A stretch of DNA of 64,000 nucleotides from contig NZ_SDLR01000006.1 in assembly GCF_004522215.1 (NCBI RefSeq), positions 132,196-196,195 on the forward strand. Direction: 5' to 3'. How positions within the stretch are numbered: position 1 is the stretch's first letter; every line of letters starts with the position of its first letter. The stretch comes from Ammoniphilus sp. YIM 78166. GTDB lineage: Bacteria; Bacillota; Bacilli; Aneurinibacillales; RAOX-1. The translations under genes were made by a program, and so were the position numbers. Below are positions 1 to 8,222 of this stretch, piece after piece. Under the pieces are notes generated by a model, which saw only the letters and a program-made list of their open reading frames with translations, did no database searches and was not told the origin of the DNA.

Positions 1-2
1 CT

Positions 3-416
3 ATCCCTGCAGCTAACGGTCCGAAATATTTCGGACAGCTTCACAAGAATGGAAGTCCGAGACGAGGAATCCTGTTCTCCTCCGCGTTTTTATTAGTGGC
101 CGTCGTTTTGAATTACCTTGTGCCTGAAAAAGTGTTTTTGTATATTTCTTCCGTCGCCACGGTTGCGGTGATCACCAGCTGGACGATGATCCTGCTTGCC
201 CAATTGAAGTTCAGACAATCAAAAACAAAAGAAGAAATAGAAAAACTAGCATTTAAAATGCCGTTTTATCCTATTTCCTCCTACTTGGCCCTCGCTTTTT
301 TAGCGCTTGTCACTGTCTTAATGGCATTTATGGCGGAAATGCGAATAGCCTTAGTTGTAGCGCCTATATGGTTTATTATCCTTTATATAGGGTATCAAAT
401 GAAAAAAAAGGATTAA
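3..416 (+). CDS. Amino acid permease (APC family), C-terminal part
   Basis: The reading frame is open from the window edge and ends at TAA 414-416, so this is the 3' part of a gene that starts upstream. The visible 137 residues begin with a segment of the type ANGPKYFGQLHKNGSPRRGI, the conserved loop before TM9 in GabP/CycA/RocE-like amino acid transporters. Hydrophobic segments follow (about residues 25-42, 50-68, 93-111 and 117-133), and the protein ends in a lysine-rich cytoplasmic tail. Family knowledge: a proton-coupled amino acid importer in the cytoplasmic membrane. The substrate cannot be told from this part. An internal GTG at 96 lies within the frame and is not a real start. Confidence 0.85.
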   Translation: MPAANGPKYFGQLHKNGSPRRGILFSSAFLLVAVVLNYLVPEKVFLYISSVATVAVITSWTMILLAQLKFRQSKTKEEIEKLAFKMPFYPISSYLALAFLALVTVLMAFMAEMRIALVVAPIWFIILYIGYQMKKKD

Positions 417-758
417 ACAGAGCGTTCCATGGAAAAGAAATCGTGGGATAAAGGGGATTCATGAGCTGAGGGGCCGATTTTCATCGCGACCCTTCTTTTC
501 TTTGTTTATTTGATCTTTATTTCTACGCCTCCACTGACGAACGCATCACGATCCGTTGTGCTAAGGGTATACAACTATTGGCGCCTGCATCTCGGAACCA
601 ATTCTGCGTCGGTACCCGGTCTCGCCCAGCTCCATAAACCCTCCGGGACCCTCCAATCTTTGTATCACTGTGAACAGTATTTTATCGAATACTGCAAACC
701 CGAGGTAGGCGCATTGTTTTCCTTTCGTCGAGAACTTTGAAGTTAGAGTCATCCTTAG
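417..758. other. Intergenic stretch without a recognisable gene
   Basis: After the permease stop there is no clear terminator. Short overlapping frames exist on both strands at about 510-750, but they show no recognisable domain or convincing ribosome binding site. The base composition around 540-700 is richer in GC than its surroundings and may be gene debris. Confidence 0.4.
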
Positions 759-956
759 TTATTTTCGTCTATCTCTATCAAACCAATCAAGTGCCTTGTC
801 GTACCCTTCATAGGGATTGTGACTTTCATTACGAATCATTTGAAATAAATCCGAGATAGTCTTATCTAATAATTTCCCCTTATTCTTTGAAAACCATCGT
901 TCTCTTTCCTTCATTAAGATTCTAAGTATTAGTCGCTTCTGCTCATGGTTAAACAT
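759..956 (-). CDS. Small hypothetical protein, 65 aa
   Basis: A short basic helical protein that begins MFNHEQKRLILRILMKERER and ends in FDRDRRK. A G-rich Shine-Dalgarno (GTGGGGGAGAG) lies just upstream of the ATG. It is rich in Lys, Arg and Glu, has no membrane segment, and contains a conserved-looking NESHNPYEGYDKALDWF patch. I do not recognise the family. It lies just downstream of a broken frame on the same strand (986-1177). Confidence 0.55.
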   Translation of the reverse strand: MFNHEQKRLILRILMKERERWFSKNKGKLLDKTISDLFQMIRNESHNPYEGYDKALDWFDRDRRK

Positions 957-985
957 ATACTCTCCCCCACTCCTGATTCTTCCGA

Positions 986-1177
986 TTAATAAAAATTCAC
1001 TCTAAACCTCGCATAATACACTTCTCCATGAGCATTAATTCGAGAAGTAAAGTTCCATGTCCTCCCTCCACTTAGAGATTCGTAGAGATATCTAAGCCCC
1101 TTCCAAGGAAGGCTTACATCAGCTGCTTTTCTAATATAATTCACCTGTTGAGCGAAGAGGAAGAATAGACAGTTTCG
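986..1177 (-). pseudogene. Gene fragment of unknown family (C-terminal piece)
   Basis: An open minus-strand stretch of about 63 codons without a plausible start ends at TAA 986-988. The translated tail includes GLRYLYESLSGGRTWNFTSR and ends YYARFRVNFY, with aromatic and glycine spacing typical of a folded protein. A stop codon bounds it upstream at 1178-1180. I infer a 3' fragment of a decayed gene. The family is not recognised. Confidence 0.35.
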
Positions 1178-1195
1178 TTAGCAACAGAAGTGTCT

Positions 1196-1324
1196 ATGTG
1201 GAACTTCATTACTGTAAATAGCTTTACTAAAGGTATCCTGGATAATGGGGGATTCAACAACCCATCAACGAAAACATTGCTTATGGAGCCTGAACAGCAA
1301 ATTCCTTTATTACAAGCGCATTAA
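1196..1324 (+). CDS. Possible 42-aa ORF
   Basis: An ATG-initiated frame of 43 codons ends in TAA, starts MWNFITVNSF and has only a weak upstream AGAAG. It resembles nothing I know. Just after it, at 1344-1385, a strong GGGAGG site precedes a 13-residue frame (MNIYHKHDYTIGL), which looks like the start of a gene cut short. Both are offered as possible debris rather than firm genes. Confidence 0.2.
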   Translation: MWNFITVNSFTKGILDNGGFNNPSTKTLLMEPEQQIPLLQAH

Positions 1325-1470
1325 ATATCCCAAGGGAGGCACCATGAACATTTACCATAAGCATGACTACACTATAGGGTTATAGATTACTTTTTAGTTA
1401 ACAACAAATTTTTACTGTAACTATTAATTGAGAAAATTTTTTTAATATAGTTTTTGGAGGGATCTATTAG

Positions 1471-1863
1471 ATGTTTACTCAATGTGACGCTATAGTTGAT
1501 GCTTATATTAAATTAGGCGGTACAAGATCTATCGAGGAGATAAAAGAGTGGGTTAGTCAGAATTATACTGAGAGCTGGAAAGATTTTGGCACTACTGTTC
1601 CTAATGCATCACAATTCAGAGAGGAAATCAAACAACTAATTAACAATGCCAAAGCAGAAGGCAAAACCTATATTGATATTATTTCTGGTGAGGTACATCG
1701 AAAATTAGGTGGGTATCCATCGAGCAACCATAGGATGGCTACTTGCTGTGAAGTTATGTATTCTATGATGAAACCTACTGATCAAGTTATATATGCAATT
1801 CAAAAGGGTAAAGGAGCTCGTTTAGTTATTAGATATAACTCCATGTGTGAGATGAATTTTTAG
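1471..1863 (+). CDS. Hypothetical protein with DUF7669-like C-terminal region, 130 aa
   Basis: A good Shine-Dalgarno (TTGGAGGG) precedes the ATG. The protein is soluble and mostly helical. Residues about 60-118 (IISGEVHRKLGG, NHRMATCCEVMY, VIYAIQKGKGARLVIRY) resemble the small winged-helix-like domain found in defence and restriction-associated proteins (DUF7669 type). This assignment is tentative. The last 28 codons before the end lie in an 84-bp block that recurs at 17309-17392. There the frame ends RYNV-stop, whereas this copy continues to SMCEMNF, so the C-terminus here may have been altered by recombination. Confidence 0.6.
   Translation: MFTQCDAIVDAYIKLGGTRSIEEIKEWVSQNYTESWKDFGTTVPNASQFREEIKQLINNAKAEGKTYIDIISGEVHRKLGGYPSSNHRMATCCEVMYSMMKPTDQVIYAIQKGKGARLVIRYNSMCEMNF
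1756..1839 (+). repeat. 84-bp direct repeat, copy 1
   Basis: Identical by eye to 17309-17392, on the same strand, and inside the 3' part of the 130-aa gene. The two copies are about 15.5 kb apart and bracket the catabolic island. Confidence 0.9.
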
Positions 1864-1919
1864 TTGATCAAGTAACTGACAAAAAAAACGCGTAATCCGC
1901 TCCCTCACCTCCATTCTAA

Positions 1920-2096
1920 TTAATCAGTATTTTTACCAATAAAAATGTTTTTTCTTTCAAAATATTCATCTATGATTTATTCAATATCTAAAAATCGTAA
2001 GGGATGCCCCATTTGATTTTCCTTTGTATCATTATAAATCAATCGAAGCTCGTCTAGATCTTCAATATGATCCATGATTCCTGAATCTAGAACATC
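1920..2096 (-). pseudogene. Small decayed gene with in-frame stop
   Basis: The minus-strand frame reads MDHIEDLDELRLIYNDTKEN, continues to RFLDIE, meets a stop at 1977-1979, then continues IIDEYFERKNIFIGKNTD to TAA 1920-1922. Acidic helical composition is kept across the stop, which suggests a recently inactivated small protein. The family is not recognised. Confidence 0.35.
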
Positions 2097-2185
2097 CTAA
2101 CGTGTAATTTTAGGTGTTTATTTTTTGCAACAATAAACCTTCCTTCCCATAAGACTATTAATCTACTATTTCTTTTAAAATAAAT

Positions 2186-2212
2186 AACCGCCTCCACTAA
2201 TAGGAAGCGGTT
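2186..2212 (-). terminator. Rho-independent terminator of the sugar operon
   Basis: A 10-bp stem with one mismatch (AACCGCTTCC / GGAGGCGGTT) lies downstream of the isomerase gene and is followed on the minus strand by ATTTATTTT. It ends the five-gene operon 7919-2226. Confidence 0.75.
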
Positions 2213-2225
2213 TTGGTTATAAAAC

Positions 2226-3110
2226 TTACTTATTCTTTGCAGCAGCTACTTCTCTCCAACTGGCAATACGTTCTTGTTGTTCTGCAAGAATTTGACGCAT
2301 ATAGTCAATCGATTGACGTGTAATACCATCTGGATTTCGATCACGACGTGGGAATCCAACTTCCATAGATAACCAACCATCGTATCCAATCAAAGCAAGC
2401 TCATCTACAGCACCTCTAAAATCAGTATGTGTACCAGGTGCATCACGGTTAACGTCTGAGATGTGAATGTAAATCAAGCGATCTCCTGCTTCGTTAAATT
2501 GTTCTCTTACGTCATCACCTCTATAGAAAATATGGATAGTGTCAAGCATTACCCCAGCAACATCTGATTCTACACCTGCATCTTTTATTAAACGCAGGGA
2601 ATCACCTGCATGTTCAATTACATCCGAAACTTCAGAAGTTGGTTCTATTGCAAGTTTAACTCCAAGAGGACGAGCAACATCAGCACATTTTTGAAGTGCC
2701 TCTACTGCATAGTTCCATGCTTCTTGACGAGGTTGTTTATAACGCTTCCAACCTGGTAACCAAATTACATTTTCACACTCGAGATCATGCGCCATTTGAA
2801 TACACTCAGAAATGTACTTAAAGCTTGCATCACGTTCTTCTTTATCCGGTGAGGCTGGATTATATCCAGGTCCACCTCCCAGTGCTGGACATAAAGCCGA
2901 AACTTCCATGCCGCGTTTTTTTACATACGATAGAATTTGTTTTCTTCGAGCTGGACTTGTTTGTTCTGGGAATCCATGAGGAGCGGCAGCACCAATTTCG
3001 ATTCCATCGTAACCCATTTCTGCCAACGTATCCACAGTATCTTCTAATGAACGACAAGGCATCCAACCAAAAGCAGAACCATACAACCAACTGTTAAAAG
3101 AAATTTTCAT
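2226..3110 (-). CDS. Sugar phosphate isomerase/epimerase (xylose isomerase-like TIM barrel)
   Basis: A 294-residue protein of the AP-endonuclease-2/IolE/tagatose-3-epimerase superfamily. The metal-site pattern is visible in order: Glu in KLAIEPTS (about 155), Asp and His in GVMLDTIHI, His in IYIHISDVNR and Glu in WLSMEVGF. Such enzymes isomerise or epimerise keto-sugars, or dehydrate inosose, using a divalent metal in the cytoplasm. It is the last gene of an operon with a Gfo/Idh dehydrogenase and a ribose-type ABC importer, so it probably handles a sugar or polyol imported by that transporter. The exact substrate is unknown. The start has a GAGGAATT site upstream. Confidence 0.85.
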   Translation of the reverse strand: MKISFNSWLYGSAFGWMPCRSLEDTVDTLAEMGYDGIEIGAAAPHGFPEQTSPARRKQILSYVKKRGMEVSALCPALGGGPGYNPASPDKEERDASFKYISECIQMAHDLECENVIWLPGWKRYKQPRQEAWNYAVEALQKCADVARPLGVKLAIEPTSEVSDVIEHAGDSLRLIKDAGVESDVAGVMLDTIHIFYRGDDVREQFNEAGDRLIYIHISDVNRDAPGTHTDFRGAVDELALIGYDGWLSMEVGFPRRDRNPDGITRQSIDYMRQILAEQQERIASWREVAAAKNK

Positions 3111-3124
3111 AAATAATTCCTCCT

Positions 3125-4183
3125 CTATAATTTAATGTTTTTATTATAAAATTCATTGAAATCAATCTGATTTCCACCATTTTTGGTAGACTCAACTGCA
3201 GCTAATACTAATCCCATACTTCGAAGGTTGTCTTTACCATGGGTTTCAGGCTGTCTATTTTCCTTAATGGCTGTAACAAATTCTTTTACTGTACCCCATC
3301 TTTCTTCTTCATCAACGGCTTCAAGAGGAACTTCTAAAATATCATTATCTTTTTCCAATGTTCTTGCTCTGAATACTGTTTCACCAATAATGTTACCCTG
3401 AGGATATAAAAGAACACGATTGTTGTCCCATAAAATCGAGGCATGTGTCCCATGAATTTCCCATGCTCCATCCCATCCAGTATGTGGTCGTCGAGAAGTC
3501 CAAGATCCTGTATAGGAGATCATTGTGCCGTCTTTGGTTTCAAATTCTACGAATGCTGATGCATTTCCCTTAAACCAAGTCCAACTAGAATTGAAGCTGC
3601 GAGCTCTAACATAATCTGGTTCAATTCCAAATATACCGCGTATATAGTCAAAATGATGTATCGACATATCTACAATGAGAGGCTCTTCCATTTCTGCGCG
3701 GAATCCATCGAATGGAGGGGCTTTTCTGAAACGACCATAAATGGCTTCAATTTTTCCAACAGCTCCCTCTTCAATTAAGCGTTTTACAGTACGAGGACCT
3801 CGTCTGAAACGAAAACTTTGTGTTACCATGACAAATCTATTGACTTTCTCTGCTACTTCAACCACTTTGTTAGCGGCGCTTAAAGTTGGGGCAAAAGGCT
3901 TCTCTATCATACAATGGAGACCCGCTTCAAGCGCTTGAATAGCTACTGTCTCGTGCGCAGGAGGCGGAACAACCACAAGCGCTGCATGTGCATCCACGAC
4001 TTTCAGAGCCTCTGTCAAGGATGTAAATCTTCGCTCTTTAGGAAGTCCGACTTGATCGCCCACGGTATGCAGTGTTTGCTCATTTAAATCGACTAGTGCG
4101 ACCAACTCAGTCCAAGGAGAATTTTTAATTACACTCGCCCATCCGCCGCCCCAAAAGCCAGCACCAATTTGGATAATTCTCAT
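3125..4183 (-). CDS. Gfo/Idh/MocA family oxidoreductase
   Basis: A 352-residue NAD(P)-dependent sugar/polyol dehydrogenase. The N-terminal Rossmann fold starts MRIIQIGAGFWG. The family's EKP motif is in HCMIEKPFAPT (about residue 95), and a histidine-containing segment (SIHHFDYIRGIFG) lies in the C-terminal alpha/beta domain. Family knowledge: oxidises a hydroxyl of a sugar, inositol or glycoside to a ketone. It lies 14 bp upstream of the isomerase and downstream of the binding protein, which fits a dehydrogenase-isomerase pair acting on the imported compound. The start is preceded by an AAAGGAG site. It could act on myo-inositol or an aldose derivative. The sequence alone does not decide. 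Confidence 0.85.
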   Translation of the reverse strand: MRIIQIGAGFWGGGWASVIKNSPWTELVALVDLNEQTLHTVGDQVGLPKERRFTSLTEALKVVDAHAALVVVPPPAHETVAIQALEAGLHCMIEKPFAPTLSAANKVVEVAEKVNRFVMVTQSFRFRRGPRTVKRLIEEGAVGKIEAIYGRFRKAPPFDGFRAEMEEPLIVDMSIHHFDYIRGIFGIEPDYVRARSFNSSWTWFKGNASAFVEFETKDGTMISYTGSWTSRRPHTGWDGAWEIHGTHASILWDNNRVLLYPQGNIIGETVFRARTLEKDNDILEVPLEAVDEEERWGTVKEFVTAIKENRQPETHGKDNLRSMGLVLAAVESTKNGGNQIDFNEFYNKNIKL

Positions 4184-4282
4184 CGATTTCCAACTCCTTT
4201 CTAATGGTGTTAATAAGAAAAGTCTTATAATAATTAGGAGAACAGTAGATAGCTCCCCTAAAAACTATCAACGGTAAAACTA

Positions 4283-5344
4283 TTATTTTTTCATTTTTGC
4301 GGCCATGACATTGCCCCATAGATTTGGATCATCGACGTTATTTTTGTCAATGATCTTTGGTTCAAGTTTTGTATCTTTTGGGTAAGACTTATCCCCATTA
4401 AAGTACATGGCCATTCTTTCCATTCCTAATTTGCCCATTTCATTGGCGTCTTGGTTCAACGATACGTCTTGAATGCCCTCGCGGATACGTTCCAAGCCAA
4501 GCGGAGTTCCATCAACACCAACCATGACGATATGTCCGGGTTCTCCAATCTTTTTCAATTTGTCCAGCTTTTTAAGAGCGGAGACGACACCTCGCAACAT
4601 TTCATCATTCGCTGAGAAAGTACCGACAATATCATTGTGGGCAGTAAAGGCGTCAAGTGTATTAGAGAATGCCTTGTCGGCAACCCATTCATTGTTCAAC
4701 GTAACCACTTTCATATTAGGATATTTCTTCATGGCATCATTAAAGCCTGAGCTCCTTAGGTCCGCACCGGTAGCTCCAACCATTCCACGCTGTTCCAGAA
4801 CCGTCCCTTTTTCACCGACCGCTTTTGCTATATAGTCTGCAGCCATTTCTCCAGCCTTGTAGTTGTCATATCCGACCCATGTTTCATATCCCCCATCCAA
4901 CGGCTGAGCTTCTACGGCGAAAATTGGAATTCCCGCTTTATTTGCAGCCTTAACAGATGGACTGATTAATCTGCCGTCAACGGCACTAAGTAAAATCGCA
5001 TCAGGTTTTGTAGCGATGATATTTTGCATTTGAGTCGCTTGTTTGTTGGCATCAAGATTTGCGTCAAACACCTGCAACGCCATGCCATTTTTGTCAGCAA
5101 TTTCCTTAGATGAATCACTCAGCATCACCATGAACTCAAAACCTAACCCCATTAAGGAACTGCTGACCTTTTTGTCATTCGACGTTTGTTCAGCGCTAGG
5201 CTGCGTTTTCGTATTGGATTCGCTTTGAGCTGTACTCTGTGCTTGCTGTTGAGTGTTTGAAGTCGATTGCTGTGATCCACATGCTGTTAGAGCCAACGTA
5301 AAACTTAATAAAATACCGGTAATCCCTGAAAGCTTCCTCATCAT
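4283..5344 (-). CDS. Sugar ABC transporter substrate-binding lipoprotein (RbsB-like)
   Basis: Begins MMRKLSGITGILLSFTLALT with a lipobox ending in Cys (LTAC), then a Ser/Thr/Gln-rich linker and a two-lobed Peripla_BP_4 domain (motifs DANLDANKQATQMQNIIATK, DAILLSAVDG, VGYDNYKAGEMAADYI, SANDEMLRGVVSALKK). It is anchored outside the membrane and delivers sugar to the permease at 5379-6431. The start after GGGGGACAA (ATG 5344 or 5341) is chosen because it opens the signal peptide. A longer in-frame start at 5431 would add 29 non-signal residues overlapping the permease gene. Confidence 0.9.
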   Translation of the reverse strand: MMRKLSGITGILLSFTLALTACGSQQSTSNTQQQAQSTAQSESNTKTQPSAEQTSNDKKVSSSLMGLGFEFMVMLSDSSKEIADKNGMALQVFDANLDANKQATQMQNIIATKPDAILLSAVDGRLISPSVKAANKAGIPIFAVEAQPLDGGYETWVGYDNYKAGEMAADYIAKAVGEKGTVLEQRGMVGATGADLRSSGFNDAMKKYPNMKVVTLNNEWVADKAFSNTLDAFTAHNDIVGTFSANDEMLRGVVSALKKLDKLKKIGEPGHIVMVGVDGTPLGLERIREGIQDVSLNQDANEMGKLGMERMAMYFNGDKSYPKDTKLEPKIIDKNNVDDPNLWGNVMAAKMKK

Positions 5345-5378
5345 TTGTCCCCCTATATTTTTAATTTTGTGACTTACA

Positions 5379-6431
5379 CTATACTGCGTTTTTTTGTTCA
5401 GACTTGGAAGGAACATTTGTAGTTGCTTCACTTGTATTTCTTTTCATTCGGCTCATGTTTTTTGTGTTTTTCCGCTGGCGGTAAATATCGAGAGCGGCCG
5501 CGATCGCGATGACTACTCCTGTGAAAACTTTGTCATAGTTAGGTGGTATAGAAAGAAGGACGATCGCATTAGATGCCATGGTCAACAACAGAACTCCTAA
5601 CACTGTCCCTATTACATTTCCTTGTCCACCAAACAAACTTGTACCCCCTATAACCACAGCAGCGATTACAGTCAGCTCCATACCTGTGCCAATAATCGGG
5701 CTTCCTGATTGTAGACGAGCTGTCATCATCAGTCCACCGATGGCCGCGGATAGACCGGAAATAATAAAAGCAATGATAATGACGCGATCTGTCGGAATTC
5801 CGGCCATACGGGCAGCCATTTGGTTTCCACCCACTGCATAAATCTGCCTTCCTAAACGAGTTCTGGTTAATGTAAAATAACTGATTATCGTGAGTACTAT
5901 GGCAAAGGGAATAAATACCGGAATCCGGTCACCAAAAATCTGTGCATTTCCGACTGTTTCAAAAATTTCAGGGACTGGGATAATGTTTGTCCCTCCAGAA
6001 TATACATAGGCCAGGCCACTAGCCAAACTTAAACTTGCAAGTGTGACGATCAGCGGCGGCATTTTCAATTTGGTGACAGCAAGCCCATGCACAAGACCGA
6101 ATGCGATACCAACGAGTAAAGTAAAGAGAATGCTAAACGATGCGGGTAATCCACTATTTACTGATAGCCCTACAGATAAACATGAAGTAAGCGCAATCAA
6201 AGAACCTACTGATAAATCAATCCCGCCAACAAGGATTACAAACGTTTGACCTAAAGCCACTACAGCCACAATGGTCGATTGGTATAAAATATTTACTAGG
6301 TTATCGCTTGTGAAAAAATTATCAGACGAGATGCTTAATGCGATTCCCATGACAAGAATGGCAATCAACAAACCTTGCAATTCTACCAACTTACGCACAG
6401 AATTCGCCAACACTCCCGAACTCTTATTCAT
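5379..6431 (-). CDS. Sugar ABC transporter permease (RbsC-like)
   Basis: A 350-residue polytopic membrane protein of the BPD_transp_2 family, with the hallmark VILVGGIDLSVGSLIAL near residue 66 and GGTSLFGGQGNVIGTVLG near 265. It forms the membrane channel for the ribose/galactose-type importer. Its ATG follows the stop codon of the ATPase directly (TAA-ATG) with a GGAGG site inside the upstream gene's end, so the two are translationally coupled. A charged C-terminal tail follows the last membrane segment. Confidence 0.92.
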   Translation of the reverse strand: MNKSSGVLANSVRKLVELQGLLIAILVMGIALSISSDNFFTSDNLVNILYQSTIVAVVALGQTFVILVGGIDLSVGSLIALTSCLSVGLSVNSGLPASFSILFTLLVGIAFGLVHGLAVTKLKMPPLIVTLASLSLASGLAYVYSGGTNIIPVPEIFETVGNAQIFGDRIPVFIPFAIVLTIISYFTLTRTRLGRQIYAVGGNQMAARMAGIPTDRVIIIAFIISGLSAAIGGLMMTARLQSGSPIIGTGMELTVIAAVVIGGTSLFGGQGNVIGTVLGVLLLTMASNAIVLLSIPPNYDKVFTGVVIAIAAALDIYRQRKNTKNMSRMKRNTSEATTNVPSKSEQKNAV

Positions 6432-7919
6432 TTATATGGTTACCTCCTCTGCCGTTGCATATCTTATCACCTTTTCTGGAGAAAGATCAGATCGTTTTAA
6501 TTCGCCAGAAATCCTTCCCTCTCGCATGACTAAAACGCGATCACTTAACAAAAGAACTTCCGGCATTTCAGATGTTACTAATAATACTGCTACGCCAGAC
6601 TCCGCCAAGTCCCCAATTAATCGATGGATTTCAGCTTTAGCGCCAATATCAACCCCTTTTGTCGGTTCGTCTAAGATTAAAACTCGGGGCTCTCTGGCAA
6701 GCCATCGTCCAATCACAACTTTTTGAGCATTGCCGCCCGACAGTGTCATAATGTTAGCTTCTATGGATGGAGCCTTGACTTTCATAGCTTCACTATGCTT
6801 GTTGGAAATCTCCACCTCCATGTCAGATTTAATGATTCCTTTAGGCGCAACTTTGTCTAATAGACTTAAGGTAAAGTTTTCTCTCACCGTCAAGTTTCCA
6901 GCAAGGCCTTGCCCTTTCCGGTCCTCCGGAACAAATCCTATTCCTGCTTTAACGGCGGCACCTGGATCATTTCTAGGAAGCTGATCTCCATTCATTAGAA
7001 CCTCTCCAGAGTCATAATCATCGATACCAAAGATACATCGTACGAGTTCGGTACGGCCCGCTCCGACCAGACCGGCTAGCGTTAATATTTCTCCCTCACG
7101 CAAATTGAAAGATATATCTTGTAAAACCCCTTGTTTGAAGAGGTTTCGCACTTTTAGAATTTCTTTGCCCGGTATCCTTTCTACGAGAGGTAGCTCAGGC
7201 ACGTCCGTATTGACCATCATCCGCACAATGGTGTTTTCATCAAGATTTTGGATATCATCGGTTCCCACATAGCATCCGTCTCTAAAAACAGTTACTCTGT
7301 CGCAAATCGCAAATATTTCTTCTAGCCAATGTGATACAAATATGATGCCAATCCCCTTACTCTTAAGATCCCGCATTACATTAAACAATCTTTCAATTTC
7401 TCTTGGGGATAACGATGTTGTAGGCTCATCCATGATGATCACTTTGGCATTTTCAGACAACGCCCTCGCGATTTCGACTAACTGCCCTTCAGCTGGAGTT
7501 AGTTGATAACCCAATAAATCTAAATTCAGGCCAGGAACGACCGTTTCTATAGCACGAATGGCTATTCGTCTGCATTCATCATCCGAAACAACACCATATC
7601 TCCCTACCCATCGACCCAGCATAATATTGTCAATGACATTCATATGAGGAATGAGATTGTGTTCTTGATGAATCGTCGCTATGCCAGCATCGTGTGAGGA
7701 TTTTGGATCATGGAGACGAATCGGTTCGCCGTTCATTCGGATTTCACCTTCGTCAGGAGCATGATATCCGGATATAATTTTAATTAAAGTGGACTTTCCG
7801 GCGCCATTTGCTCCAAGCAGCGCATGTATTTCTCCTGGCTTTAGCTCAAAACTTACACCATTTAATGCGACGACCCCTTGAAATCGCTTATGAATGCCAT
7901 TGGCTTTTAATAAAGCCAT
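6432..7919 (-). CDS. Sugar ABC transporter ATP-binding protein, two domains (RbsA-like)
   Basis: A 495-residue tandem ATPase. Domain 1 has Walker A GANGAGKST (about residue 36), a degenerate signature (LTPAEGQLVEIARAL) and Walker B VIIMDEPTTSLS. Domain 2 has the usual degenerate Walker A (GLVGAGRTEL), signature LSGGNAQKVVIGRWL and Walker B VLILDEPTKGVD. This asymmetry is typical of RbsA/MglA proteins. It is the first gene of the operon, with a GGAGGTGATCTC ribosome site. Upstream at 8060-8088 lies a direct-repeat site shared with two other promoters of the island. Confidence 0.93.
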   Translation of the reverse strand: MALLKANGIHKRFQGVVALNGVSFELKPGEIHALLGANGAGKSTLIKIISGYHAPDEGEIRMNGEPIRLHDPKSSHDAGIATIHQEHNLIPHMNVIDNIMLGRWVGRYGVVSDDECRRIAIRAIETVVPGLNLDLLGYQLTPAEGQLVEIARALSENAKVIIMDEPTTSLSPREIERLFNVMRDLKSKGIGIIFVSHWLEEIFAICDRVTVFRDGCYVGTDDIQNLDENTIVRMMVNTDVPELPLVERIPGKEILKVRNLFKQGVLQDISFNLREGEILTLAGLVGAGRTELVRCIFGIDDYDSGEVLMNGDQLPRNDPGAAVKAGIGFVPEDRKGQGLAGNLTVRENFTLSLLDKVAPKGIIKSDMEVEISNKHSEAMKVKAPSIEANIMTLSGGNAQKVVIGRWLAREPRVLILDEPTKGVDIGAKAEIHRLIGDLAESGVAVLLVTSEMPEVLLLSDRVLVMREGRISGELKRSDLSPEKVIRYATAEEVTI

Positions 7920-8059
7920 GAGATCACCTCCTATTCATCATAATTTATATGTTCCTTCCAGTCTCCTTTCCTTTGTCATTTTAATATCACATCGTTTTTT
8001 TGTTGTTTTCTTCTCTTCTATAAGATACCTCATTTTTTGTATAATAAAAATAAACAAAA

Positions 8060-8088
8060 TTGCTGTAATTATTACACTTTTTTGCTGT
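8060..8088 (-). promoter_or_regulatory. Putative AraC-family operator and promoter of ABC operon 1
   Basis: Read on the minus strand, two ACAGCAA half-sites are repeated with a 22-bp period (fwd TTGCTGT at 8060 and 8082). About 16 bp after the proximal half-site an AT-rich TATACA could serve as -10. The same layout occurs at 16481-16508 and 10874-10901. Direct half-sites two helical turns apart are typical of AraC/XylS activators, and one is encoded at 10992-11807. Confidence 0.55.
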
Positions 8089-8154
8089 ATCTGTTTTCCA
8101 TAAAGTCTGATCGCGAGAAATGATAAATATGCCTAAACAAGCAAAGAAGAAAGT

Positions 8155-8178
8155 AAAAAGAGCTCTAATTTTAGAGCC
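8155..8178 (-). terminator. Terminator of ABC operon 2
   Basis: A 7-bp perfect stem (GCTCTAA / TTAGAGC) with a TT loop is followed on the minus strand by CTTTTT, 45 bp after the permease stop at 8223. Confidence 0.7.
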
Positions 8179-8222
8179 CTTTCAGACAGTCAATTTTTAT
8201 TAAGTTCCAGTTTCATTTCATC

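Noticed and set aside
510..752. Overlapping 76- and 63-residue frames on opposite strands
   Set aside because: No ribosome site, no recognisable motif, and each could be a shadow of the other or of debris.
5345..5431. 29-residue N-terminal extension of the sugar-binding lipoprotein
   Set aside because: It would place a polar stretch before the signal peptide. The GGGGGA ribosome site supports the start at 5344.
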